64,000 nt of DNA from Pinus tabuliformis. Its lineage: Eukaryota; Streptophyta; Pinopsida; Pinales; Pinaceae. Position numbers and translations under genes: made by a program. The notes under the pieces are model-generated. The model had not been told where the DNA came from, made no database searches, and was given only the letters and a program-made list of their open reading frames with translations. The stretch spans positions 1,018,696,514 through 1,018,760,513 of the forward strand of contig CM062804.1 in NCBI GenBank assembly GCA_031772625.1. Direction: 5' to 3'. Shown piece after piece: positions 33,721 to 45,699 of the stretch; the first letter of the stretch is position 1; the number at the start of each line of letters is the position of its first letter.

Positions 33721-34159
33721 CAGCCCGGTTGGGTGCCTGCGCTACCTTCACTTGTTGGCATTCATTACTAGCTAAAAGTATATCCTCTTTATGGTTTTCA
33801 TCATCCTTGATATCGAGGGTGACCTGAGTAAGGCCTTTTATGGAACTTATCCATGATGAGCTTCCTTAGTTCTTGGGTACTCAGAACATACTTTAGATTC
33901 TTGAATATTAAGATCCCTTCATCATTAAGTTTGTATCTTCTACTCAATTATCTGTCTTGTTGTTCTTGCCAGCATTTCTTCACATATTGATAATGCTCAT
34001 CATTCAGCAGCCCTTATTTAATTCCCCCTTTGAGGTCAAATGAGCACATGCCTATGGCTGCTAGGTGAACTTCTTGCACACTTCTATTAAGTGAATTTTC
34101 CACCTTATTTTACTCTCCCTCAATGTTCTTGACTTCAAAAATTAATTCATTAATCAAAG

Positions 34160-34430
34160 CCAACCACCTGGATTGTCTATAATTTATCTCGAGTTGGTAA
34201 AACAAATATTTCAGACCACCGTGATCAGTAAACATAAAAACCTCCTCCTGATTAGGTAATGTTTCCACATTTATAGTGCATGTACAATGGCTTCTGGTTC
34301 TAAATCATAGGTGACAGTTCCTTTCATGCTCATTCATCTTCCTGGATTTGTATCAAATCACATGCCCTTCCTTCATCAGGACTCCACCAAGTCCTTCCTT
34401 ACAAGAATCAATGCAAACAACGAAATTTTT
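34160..34430 (-). pseudogene. Chromovirus RNase H
   Basis: Minus strand reads FVVCIDSCKEGLGGVLMKEG followed by SRKMNEHERNCHL, the gypsy RNase H start with its first catalytic Asp retained. Frameshifts break the downstream part. Confidence 0.75.
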
Positions 34431-34585
34431 TTTGGGTCATATATTCTTAAGGGAGGTGCACATGTGAGTAGACTCTTCAATTATTAAAAATTGGTTGTGC
34501 ATCCTGGAGTACACTAAATTTTTACTCCTTTTCTACGCAATGCAGTGATGGGATGCCCAATTTTTGAGAAGTTTCAAATGAATCT

Positions 34586-35214
34586 TCAATAGAAACCATC
34601 CAACCCCATAAATGATCTAACCTCTGTCACATTTCGGGGTGTGGGATAATCCATTATTTCTTTCATCTTCCCTGGATCCAAAACCACTCCATCGTTTGAG
34701 ATTGCATGACCCAAGTAGTCAACCTCGGTTTGGAAAAACTCGCAATTGTGGATGTTGGCATATAATTTATGTTCTTTGAGAAATTGTAGCACATCCCTCA
34801 GGTGATCCTTGTGCTCCTTTTCATTCTTTGAATACATTGGGATGTTATCCAAAAAGACCAACATGAATTTACCTAAGAATTCCCTAAGCACATTGTTCAT
34901 AAGGAACATAAAAGTCGTCAGAGCATTTGTAAGTCTGAATGGAACTACTATGAATTCATAATGTTTATACCTCCTTCTGATTGCAATCTTGTGAATGTCC
35001 TCCTCCTTGATTCTGACATAGTGGTAACCTAACCTTAGATTGATCTTGAAAAACACTGCAACCCCTCTCAATTGATCAAACAGATCATCAATCTTGGGAA
35101 GTGGGTACTTATTCTTCACAGTGGATTTATTTAACTACCTGTAGTCGATACACAGAGACAATGTTCCACCATTTTTCTTCACAAATAGTGCAAGGGCTCC
35201 CCACAGTGATATGA
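34586..35214 (-). pseudogene. Chromovirus reverse transcriptase
   Basis: Minus strand from 35214: WGALALFVKKNGGTLSLCID, then a TAG in place of Gln of YRQLN, KNKYPLPKIDDLFDQLRG, NLRLGYHYVRIKEED, and the active-site loop FLDNIPMYS. There the canonical second Asp (F-x-D-D) is Asn, so RT would be inactive even without the stop. Then GHAISNDGVVLDPGKMKEIM and RSFMGLDGFY, the RT/RNase H connection. Confidence 0.88.
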
Positions 35215-35754
35215 TGGGTCAAATATACCCTTTTTCCATCAATTATTTTAGTTGTAATTTTAGTTCAAAGAGCTTAGGTGTTCTCATGCAATATGGGGCT
35301 TTCGTTGTTGGTGTTTTTCCCGAAATCAATTTGATTGTGAAATCAATGTCTCTGTTAAGCAGAAGTCCTAGCATTCCTCTGGAACTACATAGTTGTATGG
35401 TATTAATACCGGATATTTCACAAAAGGATTAGTGTTGGTCTCCTTTTCCTCAGTGATTTGGATGGTGTAAAGGAAACAACCCTTCATACTATAATGCTTC
35501 CCCTATATTACTAAGATCATTATGAGTGTTATCGGTGTTTTCATACCCTGTAGCGTGATTTAGTCACCTTCGTCTTTGTGATATTCCAACACTTTGTCAT
35601 AGAAATCTACCTTTGTCTTGTGGGCTACCATTCAATCCATTCCTACTAGGACACCATATGATCCCAAAGGCAGTCTTAAATTTAGTTGTTGTAGTAATAC
35701 TCCCGAGTTGTACAGGGAAAGACTTAACCATCTACGTTATTCTTCTCTCTGTTC
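35215..35754 (-). pseudogene. Chromovirus protease to RT spacer, degenerate
   Basis: Minus-strand coding is recognisable only in short frames (for example SFPVQLGSITTTTKF near 35690). It belongs between the protease motif at 57.8 kb and RT, and is cut at the insertion site of the 22-kb element. Confidence 0.5.
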
Positions 35755-36936
35755 CAGTGTGTTGTAGTGAAAACTCAACACCCCCATTTTTTACTTATTT
35801 ATTTCCAATAATGGGGACCCTTTCCATAAATGTTTAGTTAAATCACCTTTTTAATATTTTCTTTTGGTTAAGTATCCTACAATTTTTCCATTTTTTTCGT
35901 TTTCATCGGATTTCTATTTTGACTATTTCATCGAGTTCGGCTTTTCTCTAGCTTTAAATTGATACTTGTTTCACTTCATTTGGTTATCTGGTTTGCAAAT
36001 GGTGCTTATCCGAAGTTTGATAATTTTTACCACTTGGGTTAAAAAAATGTACAAAATGTATATTATTTTAATTCTTGTAAATAAATTAGTAATTCATTGT
36101 AGATATTAATTCCTAGTTAATTTTCACTAATTATTTCATTTTTCACTAACGCTCCTACAAAATCACCATAGCCAAAATGTAGAACAATTAAAATTATGTG
36201 TTTTCGAGATCTCGGTAATTTATTCCAATTCCCAATTTTAAAAGAAATTACGAGACCTGAAATCTCAAAATCGCAAAGTGGTTCTAGTTCATTCTTTTGG
36301 ATATTTAATATTTTGTGGTTGTAGGTCATTTTGTCAAATATTTAATATTTAGTGGTTGTAGTTTATAATTGATGGAACTCACTCCACGTGGGCTCCACTT
36401 CACTCCTCATATCAAAACCCTGGTTACCCTTAACTCCTTATCTCCCTCCCTCCTTATTTCTCTGATATTTTGATATCACCCTCCTTATTCCTCTCTATCC
36501 CTCCTCTTTCTCTACACCTTATAACTCTTGAAACCTCACCATACTTCACTCCCTCTTTCATATTGGAACCCTGACACTTTTTACATATCGGAAGTTTGTT
36601 TTTAAAATCCCCGATATCCAACTTCCTTTGATATATACAAACTTTACAGCATAACGTTTCATTCCTGGGCACTCTCCATATCGAGCCCCGAGATATTTTA
36701 ACAATGCATAACAATTGCATTGAAAATTCTCGATATTTCAAAAAAGTAAATGGCTCTTGTCCTCCGATGGCTTGGTCAAACGTATTGACTTAGTTTTGTA
36801 ATATATGAAAGTAATAACTTTTATGAGTTTCATAACACATTCAGTTTTGTAACACGGTGGTGTAATTTTATTTTAATAAATCATTTGATATTATTCATAT
36901 TTTAATTAAATTGTAAATTTAATTTTATATTTTAAG

Positions 36937-36941
<5 letters not shown>

Positions 36942-37020
<79 letters not shown>
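36942..37020. repeat. Long (AT)n microsatellite in the 5' LTR
   Basis: About 79 bases of AT dinucleotides. The matching place in the 3' LTR (about 55800-55930) is AT-rich TTAATTAA sequence instead, so the expansion happened after insertion. Confidence 0.95.
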
Positions 37021-37023
<3 letters not shown>

Positions 37024-37165
37024 AAGCTTGGTAGGTCAACATCTTCATCATGTCCAACTCCTCGCTCCGATAGGGGGGATATCACAAGATTTGAACCCAA
37101 GACTTCCGGTTTCGTGAGACTTCATTTCCACGGTCATTGCTAATTGTATAGCTAACTAGAATTAG
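37021..37165. repeat. Small insertion in the 5' LTR, possibly SINE-derived
   Basis: GTAAGCTTGGTAGGTCAAC to about TAGCTAACTAG is missing from the 3' LTR. It contains GATTTGAACCCAAGACTTCC, whose reverse complement GGGTTCAAATC resembles the B box of tRNA-derived SINEs. No clear ends or TSD, so the identity is a guess. Confidence 0.35.
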
Positions 37166-38897
37166 AATTTTTAATTAAAATGTCTAATTTTAGCCTAGGC
37201 GGTGAATTTTCTAGAATTCTAGCAAACTCAACACTTCAACTTTGGAAGCTCATAAGTTGAGTTTTACTTGGCCAAATGAGGCCCAAGACGGATTATTAGA
37301 TAGATAAAATCATGGAGAATGTTTTTGAAGTGGTTACATGACCAGATTCTGACATTTAATGAATCTAAAATTTAGCCGAAAATCAAGCTCCAAATTTGTA
37401 AACAAAATTAAGTTTTTGAGTTTAATTTTTTGCATTTTCATTTGCTCATAGCCTTTGTTGAGTGCGTATCCACTCAACTATGTTCTCTTTGACCAAGGAT
37501 CTTTACAAGGATTAATGAAAAGTTGAGATTTTCTTTTATTTATTTATTTAATTAAGCTTTGATTGGAGAAATTTTATTTTCTAGATTTGGTATTTTAAAT
37601 TTTAATTTGTATTTTAATTAAATTTTAATTGGCTTTGGGAGGAGAAAAGTTGAAGAGATGAGCAAGAGAATATTTCAATGAATGGAAGTGCTCCAACAAA
37701 CAAACAAAAAAATTGGACCAATGAAAATTTTTGGAGCATAATTATTCTTCAACAACTCTCCTATTTGGAATTAATTTTTGTAATTATAAATAGTAGTTTG
37801 TAGATTGGAGAAAGGGCTTCTCTTCTCTACAATTCTAGAATTCTTAAAAGCACTATTATAATAGGGATTTATAGTTGTAGGTGAGAGGAGAGTAAAATCT
37901 CAGATCTTTGGGACAATTTTGAGAATTTTCTTTTGCATTCTGGACTATGTTCGGGGAGCTGAGTTTTCACTACCGTAACTCGATTTTTTTGTAGCAAAGT
38001 TCAAGAATTGTAAATGACTATTGTATATCAGAGCCAACAAAACAGTTTTAGTAAATTGGTATTTAAAATACTATTGTGTTTATACTGATTTCATTTTATA
38101 ATGGCATGAATGTTTCATTTTCATTCATATTTGTGCATTATTGTCTATGTGAGTAATCTGCCTCAATTATCTGTTGTTATTTATCTCTATCTTGCATGCT
38201 AAACTCTGATTTCTGAGTATCTATTTACTCAAAAATCAGCCTTTTAATTTTGATTTAACAAACAGTAATATTTTGTGAACTATTTCTTTATAGTATTGTT
38301 TAACCATTCGAGTTACTGATTTAATAATCATCATCATTTTGTGAACTACTTCCTAAATGTTGTTGATTAATTATTCATGTTAATAGATCTTTGAACATAA
38401 TGTGTTTTGGTATTCATAATATTAGTTAATTGAACTATTACGTTAGCTTGATATTCATTATAAGTCACACATGTTTAAATCCCAATAATTTAATTACTTT
38501 TCTCTTGTTTGAGTCAGATCTAAATCTTCCTAATCGAGATAGGTTTAGGATTTCTTTCATTTTGTTTGTATTCTAATATTAGTTTGCATTTAGATTTAAT
38601 TATGTCTTTCTATAAGTCCTCTTATCAAAGAGGCAAACTTTAGTTTTGACTTGGTTGAGCCCTAGATCAGCTTAAGGATCAATTTCTTACCTAGTAAACA
38701 AGAAGAGTCGATCTGATATCTCTTCTCTATTAGTAGCTAAAATTCATACTTTAAGTCAGTAGAGATAGAGAGAAGGTAACTAGACCTAGTTTAACCAGTT
38801 GGAACCACCATTCCAAATGGAAAAGGAGTTGCTTTAAGTTCTCGATTGGGTGGTCTCCCTTATAATGTTGAGTCAGAAATTTCGAGCCTACAACATT

Positions 38898-38917
38898 TTT
38901 GGCACTAGAAGGAGGGT
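38898..38917 (+). other. Probable primer-binding site
   Basis: TTTGGCACTAGAAGGAGGG lies within three bases of the LTR end and has the expected TGG start. The tRNA it would pair with was not identified. Confidence 0.55.
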
Positions 38918-39225
38918 ATGAAGACTTGTTATCTTTTGGAGTTTTTGTATTTTAAAGTTTTATTCATAATGGACCCTCTTAAACTTCCAATTTGGAGTTG
39001 TATCTCTAGACGTGCATTTGCCAATTCTCCACTAGAAATAGTAAGACACTTGTCAAAGGTAAAGTTTAATGGTAAGAATAATGTTTCTACATTTGATCAT
39101 GTCTTACATTTTATTCAAAATTTTGCAAATTATTCTTTTCATTATATTGATGAAGGTATTCTATGCAGAATTTTTTCCCTTATATTCTCAGGAAAAGCTA
39201 GAAACTGGTGTCAATCTATTCTAGT

Positions 39226-39782
39226 TGTTGGGTGTGAAGCCTGATTATGTTCTTTATTCAGAGGTATCACCGCATTGGACCCTAGTTCGTAATGTGGCGG
39301 CAATGCCGCCTGTAATATTTGCACTGCAAGGGGGGTCCATGGGGTCAGCACCCTCGAAGCTAAAAATAGATATAAAATTGCCTTGTAAAATTTTGTAATT
39401 TCATAGTCAATCTGGGTCGTTAATTAGGCGGATATCTGATGGTAGAAGTTATGTTTAATTTAGGTTTTTTGTCCTAAAAGGCAACCGCTCACTATATATG
39501 AGGGAATTGTATTGTGTCTATGTAGATCTGTATTCTGAGTGAGAAAGAGAGAGGAGATTGTGTGACAGTGAAGAGGGAATTACATTGGATCTGTTTTCGG
39601 TCGTATCTCTTCAGTTTGTTGGATAATATAAAAGGAAGGACTAGATGTTTCTCTGTGGACGTAGCCCAAATTGGGTGAACCACGTATATCTGTGTCTCTC
39701 TTGTTTTATGTGTTTTCTATGTTTATGCTTCTGCAATATATTTTATGTGTTTCATTGCTCTGTAATATATAATTCTCTAACA
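39226..39782 (+). repeat. 5' LTR of copia B
   Basis: 557 bp, TGTTGGGTGTGAAGCC to AATTCTCTAACA. TATA-like CACTATATATGAGG at about 39490. Has a G-rich patch CAAGGGGGGTCCATGGGG. Confidence 0.92.
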
Positions 39783-39784
39783 AC

Positions 39785-39797
39785 TCGTATCAGAGCC
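39785..39797 (+). other. Primer-binding site of copia B (initiator tRNA-Met, one change)
   Basis: TCGTATCAGAGCC, two bases after the LTR. Canonical TGGTATCAGAGCC has G-to-C at the second base. Confidence 0.85.
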
Positions 39798-39857
39798 GAA
39801 GGTCTATTTGGCTGATAAACTTGCAGGAGAGGAGGGTTCCTAGTTCGAGTGGGAGCA

Positions 39858-40998
39858 ATGGCAGAAAACGGTAGGTTTAGGGTCGAAAAATTTAACGGCC
39901 AAAACTACCAGCTATGGAAGATGCAAATGGAATATTATCTGTATCAGATGGATCTGTACCAACCATTGAGTGGAAAGACAAAGAACCGACGAGTATGAAA
40001 GACATAGAATGGGATATTCTTGACATAAAGGCACTTGGAACAATACGGCTACGCTTAGTGGTGAAGGTAGCCTTTAATATTTCAAAGGAAACGACAATAG
40101 TGGGTTTAATGAAGGCATTGGCCAAAATATATGAAAAACCCTCGGCCTCAAATAAGGCATTTCTTATGAAGTGTTTATTTAATATGAAGATGTCAGAAGG
40201 TGGATCTCTTGTTGATCATTTAAATGAATTCAATACAGTTACCAGTCAGTTAAGTTCTGTAGGGGTAACTTTTGATGATGAAGTTAGGTCTCTATTATTT
40301 CTATGCTCGTTGCCAAAAAGTTGGAATGGTTTAGTTATGGCCATTAGTAACTCTGTCTCTGGATATAGTAATTCAAAGTTTGATGATGTTGTCGGTGCAA
40401 TCCTTAGCAAGGAAATGTGACAGAAAAGATCAAGTGAGACATCGGGTAATGCTTTGACTGCAGAGACTAGGGGAAGAAAAATGGAAAGAGGAAAGAGCCC
40501 AGGATATCGCAATAAGTCGAGGAAAGGGAGATCCAAGTCCAGATCGGGGATAGCGTGCTGGAAATGCAGGAAGAAGGGACACCTGAATAAATATTGAAAG
40601 TCTCGGAAGGGAAAAGAAGGAGACGTGCGGCAAGAAAACAATCATGAAGCAAATGTGACAGGTGATGTGTTGCAAGATGCTTTGATTCTTTCATTAGAAA
40701 ATATTATTGATGCCTGGGTGGTAGATTCAAAGGCCTCATTCCATGCCACACCTGATAGGAAACATTTCATGATTATGTTCAAGGATATTTTGGACAGGTT
40801 CGATTGGGTGATGATAAACCCTGTAAAATCATTGGCATGGGTACAATTTTCATAAAATAGAAGAATGTAAATCAATGGCTATTGAAGGAGGTAAGGCATG
40901 TTCCATATCTGAAGAAAAATCTGATTTCAACAGGGCAATTGGGAGGTGAAGGTAGTGTAACTACTTTTACAAATAAAACCTGGAAGGTCACTTAAGGA
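39858..40998 (+). pseudogene. Copia B gag and protease start
   Basis: ATG at 39858 opens MAENGRFRVEKFNGQNYQLW. A frameshift near 39920 moves the gag domain to another frame: SNKAFLMKCLFNMKMSEGGS, DHLNEFNTVTSQLSSVGV and LLFLCSLPKSWNGL. The zinc knuckle CWKCRKKGHLNKY has Tyr for the last Cys. The protease motif is VVDSKASFHAT, with the active-site Gly changed to Lys. TGA at 40418 and a stop at 40596 add to the damage. The nested solo LTR follows. Confidence 0.88.
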
Positions 40999-41507
40999 TG
41001 TTGGTTTGTGTTATTCTTTCCACGACTAGCCCACGTAGTGAACCAGGGGGTTAGAGGGGGGCAAAGTCCCCCCTTGGTTGCACTGATTGTGCAACGAGGG
41101 GATCACAGAGGGGGCGGTAGGCCCCCCTGTCCGAGGGGTTTGAGGGGGCTAGGTTGCCCCCCTCTACAGGTTCCGGAGCAGTGCCCTGGGAAAAAAAAAA
41201 TGGACCCTATATTAGATTGGGAGGACCTACCTATGGTTTTGTGGATGATTTTGGACGTGACAGTTTTCGGTCCATGGTTTTGGACGCGATGGTTTTTGGT
41301 CCATGGTATTGGATGCTTCGGCATGTATAAATATGTATTGTAACATTGAAAGGAACATAATGAAAAATCAAGTTGGTAGTCCCGGTTTTGGGATCCAGGG
41401 GAAAATCTTTGTGTATATGTGTTTTATGTGCTATGCTCTCGCATTGTTTATTTTCTGTGTTTTAGAATTCATATGCAGGTAATTTCTATATGGGGTTAAA
41501 ACCTACA
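40999..41507 (+). mobile_element. Solo LTR of the copia A family inside copia B
   Basis: TGTTGGTTTGTG to AAAACCTACA, flanked by a perfect TSD AAGGA (40994-40998, 41508-41512). Carries an extra G/C-rich stretch (41045-41190) with three small hairpins that the copia A element itself lacks, plus TATA TGTATAAATATG and three GGTCC-TGGTTTT units. Confidence 0.93.
41045..41190. repeat. Triple G/C hairpin block in the solo LTR
   Basis: GGGGGGCAAAGTCCCCCC, GGGGGCGGTAGGCCCCCC and GGGGGCTAGGTTGCCCCC follow one another, each able to fold into a short stem. A similar element, GGGGGGCAATGCCCCC, is in the copia B 3' LTR at about 44446, and GGGGGAGG..CCCCCC is in the solo LTR at 62688-63137. Confidence 0.75.
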
Positions 41508-41512
41508 AAGGA

Positions 41513-44220
41513 TCCCTGGTAATAGAAAAAGGAGAAAAGGTTGGTACATTATATTTATGTAATGGTATTTCTAATTATGTTAATGCTTTAACCTCTACAT
41601 GAGAAGATACGACATCTTGGCATCATAGGCTTGGGCACATGAGTGAGAAGGGGATGTAGATTCTTCACTCAAGAAATTTGTTGCCAGGTTTGAAGCATGT
41701 TGATTTAAAATTCTATGAGAATTGTGTTTATGGAAAACAGAAGAGATTCATATTCCTCAGAGTTGGGAAAGAAAAGAAGAGCGAAAAATTAGAGCTTGTG
41801 CATACATATGTATGGGGACCTGCTCAGGTATCATCTCTTGGTGGCTCTGATTATTATGTTACTTTTATTGATGATGTAACCAGAAAAACCTAGATTTATT
41901 TTATTCGAAATAAATTTGATGTATTTGATACTTTCAAGAAATGGAAAGCTTTGGTTGAAAATGAGACATGAAAAAGGTTGAAGTGTCTTAGATCAGACAA
42001 TGGACGTGAGTATTGCAGCAAAGAGTTTGATAGGTATCGTTTAGAGAATGAAACTCACAGAGAGAAGACAATTCCAGGGACACCATAAGAAAATGGCGTG
42101 TCAGAAAGGATGAACAGGACAGTCATGGAGTGTGCAAGGTGCATGAGATTGCATGCAGGATTGCCTTTACAATTTTGGGAAGATGTTGTAGATACTGTTG
42201 TTTATCTAATAAACAGAGGGCCTTCAAGTTCCTTGGATGGTGGTATTCCAGAGGAGGCATGGACAAGTAAAAGGTAAACTACTCAATTTTAGATACTTTT
42301 GGTTGTGAAGCCTTTGTCCACATTAATAAAGAAAATAGAACAAAGCTTGAGGAAAAATCAAAGAAATGTACATTTATTGGATATGGTGTTAATGATTTTG
42401 GTTATCGCTTTTATGATTATGAAAAACACAAAATCATTAGAAGCAGAGATGTCATATTCAATGAAAATGTTTTGTATAAGGATCAATTGTAGGAAAAGAA
42501 ACAGGAAAAAGAAAACAAAGAATACATAGTGCTTGATGATATCACAGAAAAAGTGACGGTGCCTGAAAATCATAATGATCAACAACAAGAATAACAACAG
42601 CAACAAGCACCTCAAACACCTGAAAGTGGTGTTAGAAGATCTACCAAGATAAGTAGACCCCCCGAACGATACTCTCCTTCATTATATTATGTATTGTTGA
42701 CTAATTTTGGTGAACCAGAATGTTATGAAGAAGAAGTGCAGGTATAAACCAGGAAGAAGTGGGAGCAAGCCATGAAAAAGGAGATGGACTCCTTAGCACA
42801 TAACCAGAATTGGGACTTAGTCAGGTTGCCTGTAGGTAAAACAACATTGTAGAATAAATGGGTTTACAAGTTGAAGGAAGAAGATAGAGGTAGAAAAAAG
42901 TATAAATCTAGACTTTTGGTGAAGGGGTTTGCACAAAAAAGGGTATAAACTTTGATGAGATATTTTCTCATGTTGTTAAAATGACTTCAATCAAAACTAT
43001 TTTAAGTTTAGTAGTAGCTGAAGATTTGCATCTTGAGCAGTTAGATGTAAAGACAGTATTTCTCCATGGGGATTTGGAGGAAGAGATATATATGCAGCAG
43101 CCATAAGGATATGAGGTAAAAGGGAAGGAGAAACTAGTGTGCAGGTTGAAGAAGAGCTTGTATGGCTTAAAACAGGCTCCAAGGCAATGGTATCTAAAAT
43201 TTGACAGATTTATATCCGAACAAGGTTATACTAGATGTCACTCTGATCGTTGTGTTTATCTAAAAAGGCAAAATGATGGTAGCTATATTATATTGTTATT
43301 GTATGTAGATGACATGCTTGTTGTAGGTTCTAACATATAGGAAATAAATGTGCTCAAAAGAAAATTTGCAAACTCATTTGCAATGAAGGATTTGGGTGCT
43401 TCAAAACAAATCCTTGGTATGAGAATAACTAGAGATAGGAAGAATCGCAAATTAACATTTTCTCAAAGTGAGTACATACAAAAGGTGTTGAAAAGGTTTA
43501 ATATGAAAAATGTAAAACCAGTCAGTATACCTTTGGCTAGCCATTTCAAACTAAGTAAGGAAATGTGTACCAAGACTCAGGAAGAAATGAATTATATGTC
43601 TAAAGCTCCATATGCATCAGTAGTTGGAAGCTTAATGTACATGCAATGGTCTGCACAAGGCCTGATATTGCACATGCAGTGGGAGTTGTAAGCAGGGACA
43701 TGAACAATCCAGGAAAAGAACATTGGATGGCAGTGAATTGGATTCTTAGGTATTTGAGAGGTACCACAAATCAAGCATTATGCTTTGGTGGTTCAAACAT
43801 TGCTCTACACGGATATGTTGATGCAAATATGGCGGGTGATAGAGATAACAAGAGAAGCACCACAGGGTATGTGTTTATTATAGGTGGAACAACAGTCAGT
43901 TGGGTTTCAAATTTTCAAAGTTTTGTTGCACTCTCAACAATAGAAGCAGAGTATGTTGCTGCTACAGAGGCTAGTAAAGAAATGATTTGGTTACAAAGGT
44001 TTCTAGATGAATTGGGTAAGAAGCAGGAGTTGGGCAAGTTATATAGTGACAGCCAGAGTTCCATACATCTTGAAAATAACTCTACATTTCATTCCAAGAC
44101 AAAACATATATAGCTCAAGTATCATTTCATACAGTCAGTGTTGGAAGATGGACAGTTGAAGCTGAAAAAGATACACACTAGCCAGAATCTTGCAGATATG
44201 TTAACAAAAGTTTCAATTGG
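41513..44220 (+). pseudogene. Copia B integrase, reverse transcriptase and RNase H
   Basis: Integrase: SWHHRLGHMSEKGM, YENCVYGKQKR, ELVHTYVWGP, LRSDNGREYCSKEF, ENGVSERMNRT. RT: WEQAMKKEMDSLAHNQNWDL, EQLDVKTVFLHGDLEEEIY, LKKSLYGLKQAPRQWY and active site LLYVDDMLVVGS. RNase H: DANMAGDRDNKRSTTGY, ALSTIEAEYVAATEASKE and DSQSSIHLENNSTFHSKT. Stops such as those at 41894, 41970, 42088 and 42847 interrupt it and a small frameshift lies near 43645. Codons for RT catalysis survive. Confidence 0.9.
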
Positions 44221-44313
44221 TTTTCAAGTGTGATGAAGAAGATGAGAAACAGCCAAGTCCAAAGTGGAGTCATTGTCCAGAAAATGAAGCAGCGGTGGAG
44301 TTGCTATAATCAA

Positions 44314-44329
44314 TCTCCAAGTGGGAGAT
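44314..44329 (+). other. Polypurine tract of copia B
   Basis: CTCCAAGTGGGAGAT directly precedes the 3' LTR start TGTTGGG at 44330, the common form in copia elements. Confidence 0.8.
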
Positions 44330-44889
44330 TGTTGGGTGTGGAGCCTAATTATCTTCTTTATTCAAAGGTATCACCACATTGGACCCCAGTTCGTAATGTG
44401 GCGGCAACGCCACCCATAATATTTTCATTGCAAGGGGGGTCTATGGGGGGGCAATGCCCCCGAAGCTAAAAATAGATCTAAAATTTCCTTGTAAAATGTT
44501 GTAATTTCATAGTCAATCTGGGTCATTCATTAGGCAGAGATTTGACTGTAGAAATTATGTTTTATTTAGGGTTTTTTTCCCTAGAAGGCAACCCCTCGAT
44601 ATATATGAGGGAATTGTATTACGTCTATGTACATCTATATTCTGAGTGAGAAAGAGAGAGGAGATTGTGTGAGAGCGAAGAGGGAATTACAGCGGATCTA
44701 CTGTAGGTTGTATCTCTTCAGTTTGTTGGATAATATAAAAGGAAGGACTGGTTGTTTCTCCGTGGACATAGCCCAAATTGGGTGAACCACGTATATCTGT
44801 GTCTCTCTTGTTTTATGTGTTTTCTATGTTTATCTTTCTGCAATATATTTTATGTGTTTCATTGCTCTGTAATATATAATTCTCTAACA
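44330..44889 (+). repeat. 3' LTR of copia B
   Basis: 560 bp, collinear with 39226-39782. Over the first 130 bases roughly one base in eight differs from the 5' LTR, so the insertion is old. Contains GGGGGGCAATGCCCCC. Confidence 0.92.
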
Positions 44890-45699
44890 CTAGTTGCCTC
44901 TATTCACAATTGGGATCAACTCATCACAAAATTCCTTTATAAACTTGACAGTTATGATTGTGAACAGGTACGTGATGAATTTGAAGATATGCGAAGGTTT
45001 GAAAAAGAATATCTCTTATATTTTACTATTAGATTTCAATTAATTTGCTTGAGATTCAAAGTTGAAGATAAACCTTCAGAAATTGAACTAATCGGTTGGT
45101 TTGAGTATATTTGTTCTCTTCCTCCCATTTCAAATTTGTATGTAGCAATTGCAAGCTTTGATGACTCTCCTTCAAATTCTAGTAATATTATCAAAAACTA
45201 TGATTTAGAGGTGCATATTAACCATGATGAAGTGGCCTCAGCCATATATGATAAATTCTTAAATTTAGTATACTCCTCTTACAGTATTAATGATAATCAT
45301 GATAATGAACCATTATCACAAAGTTTGCAAGAATTTGATAAAAAACTACAAGAAGATACTTGTAATAATCTTGAAGAACCATCTACCATGAAATGTGAAA
45401 ATCACTATGAATTAAATTCAGAAAATCATATTATAGATAAGCAAGTATAGGCAGAAATTGAAGTTTTCAATAATATGCAATTTGCTGCAAAAATTTCGGA
45501 ATTTGATCATGTTGATCAAATTCCAAATTTAGGGCAACCAAACAAAAATCTTCAAGAAATCATTAGCACACAGATGATTGGTCATGAATATGAAATTTAT
45601 AATGAAGAAAATGCACAAGGGTCTGTGAATAGAGATATTTTTAAATTAATTTATTTGGACTCGCATTTCTCTCTTTATCGTGATATTTTTGTTGATTGA

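Larger units (their letters stand above)
35760..38895 (+). repeat. 5' LTR of the 22-kb element
   Basis: 3136 bp, TGTTGTAGTGAAAACTC to AGCCTACAACA. TATA box TTATAAATAG at about 37786. Contains an (AT)n tract and a short insert at 36942-37165 not present in the 3' LTR. A cluster of ATATCG/CGATAT words lies at 36460-36740. Confidence 0.9.
39226..44889 (+). mobile_element. Copia element B
   Basis: Perfect 5-bp TSD CTAGT (39221-39225, 44890-44894). LTRs 39226-39782 and 44330-44889, Met primer site, gag-pol in one orientation with many stops, polypurine tract. A solo LTR is nested inside. Net length is about 5.15 kb. Confidence 0.93.
38969..45699 (+). pseudogene. gag of the 22-kb element, split by copia B
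   Basis: ATG at 38969 opens MDPLKLPIW, followed by a plant gag domain: HLSKVKFNGKNNVSTFDHVL, LCRIFSLIFSGKARNWCQS, then, after copia B (39226-44894 with one TSD copy), HNWDQLITKFLYKL, RFEKEYLLYFTIRFQLICLR and ELIGWFEYICSLPP. The reading frame is kept exactly across the insertion when one TSD copy is removed, proof that the element existed before copia B arrived. TAG at 45448 and TGA at 45697 interrupt an acidic C-terminal half that has no zinc knuckle. Confidence 0.85.

Noticed and set aside
36942-37020. AT tract as replication origin or matrix attachment site
   Set aside because: A plain dinucleotide expansion present in only one of two LTRs.
38898-38917. Naming the tRNA primer of the 22-kb element
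   Set aside because: The TGG start fits a PBS but I could not match the rest to a tRNA 3' end with confidence.
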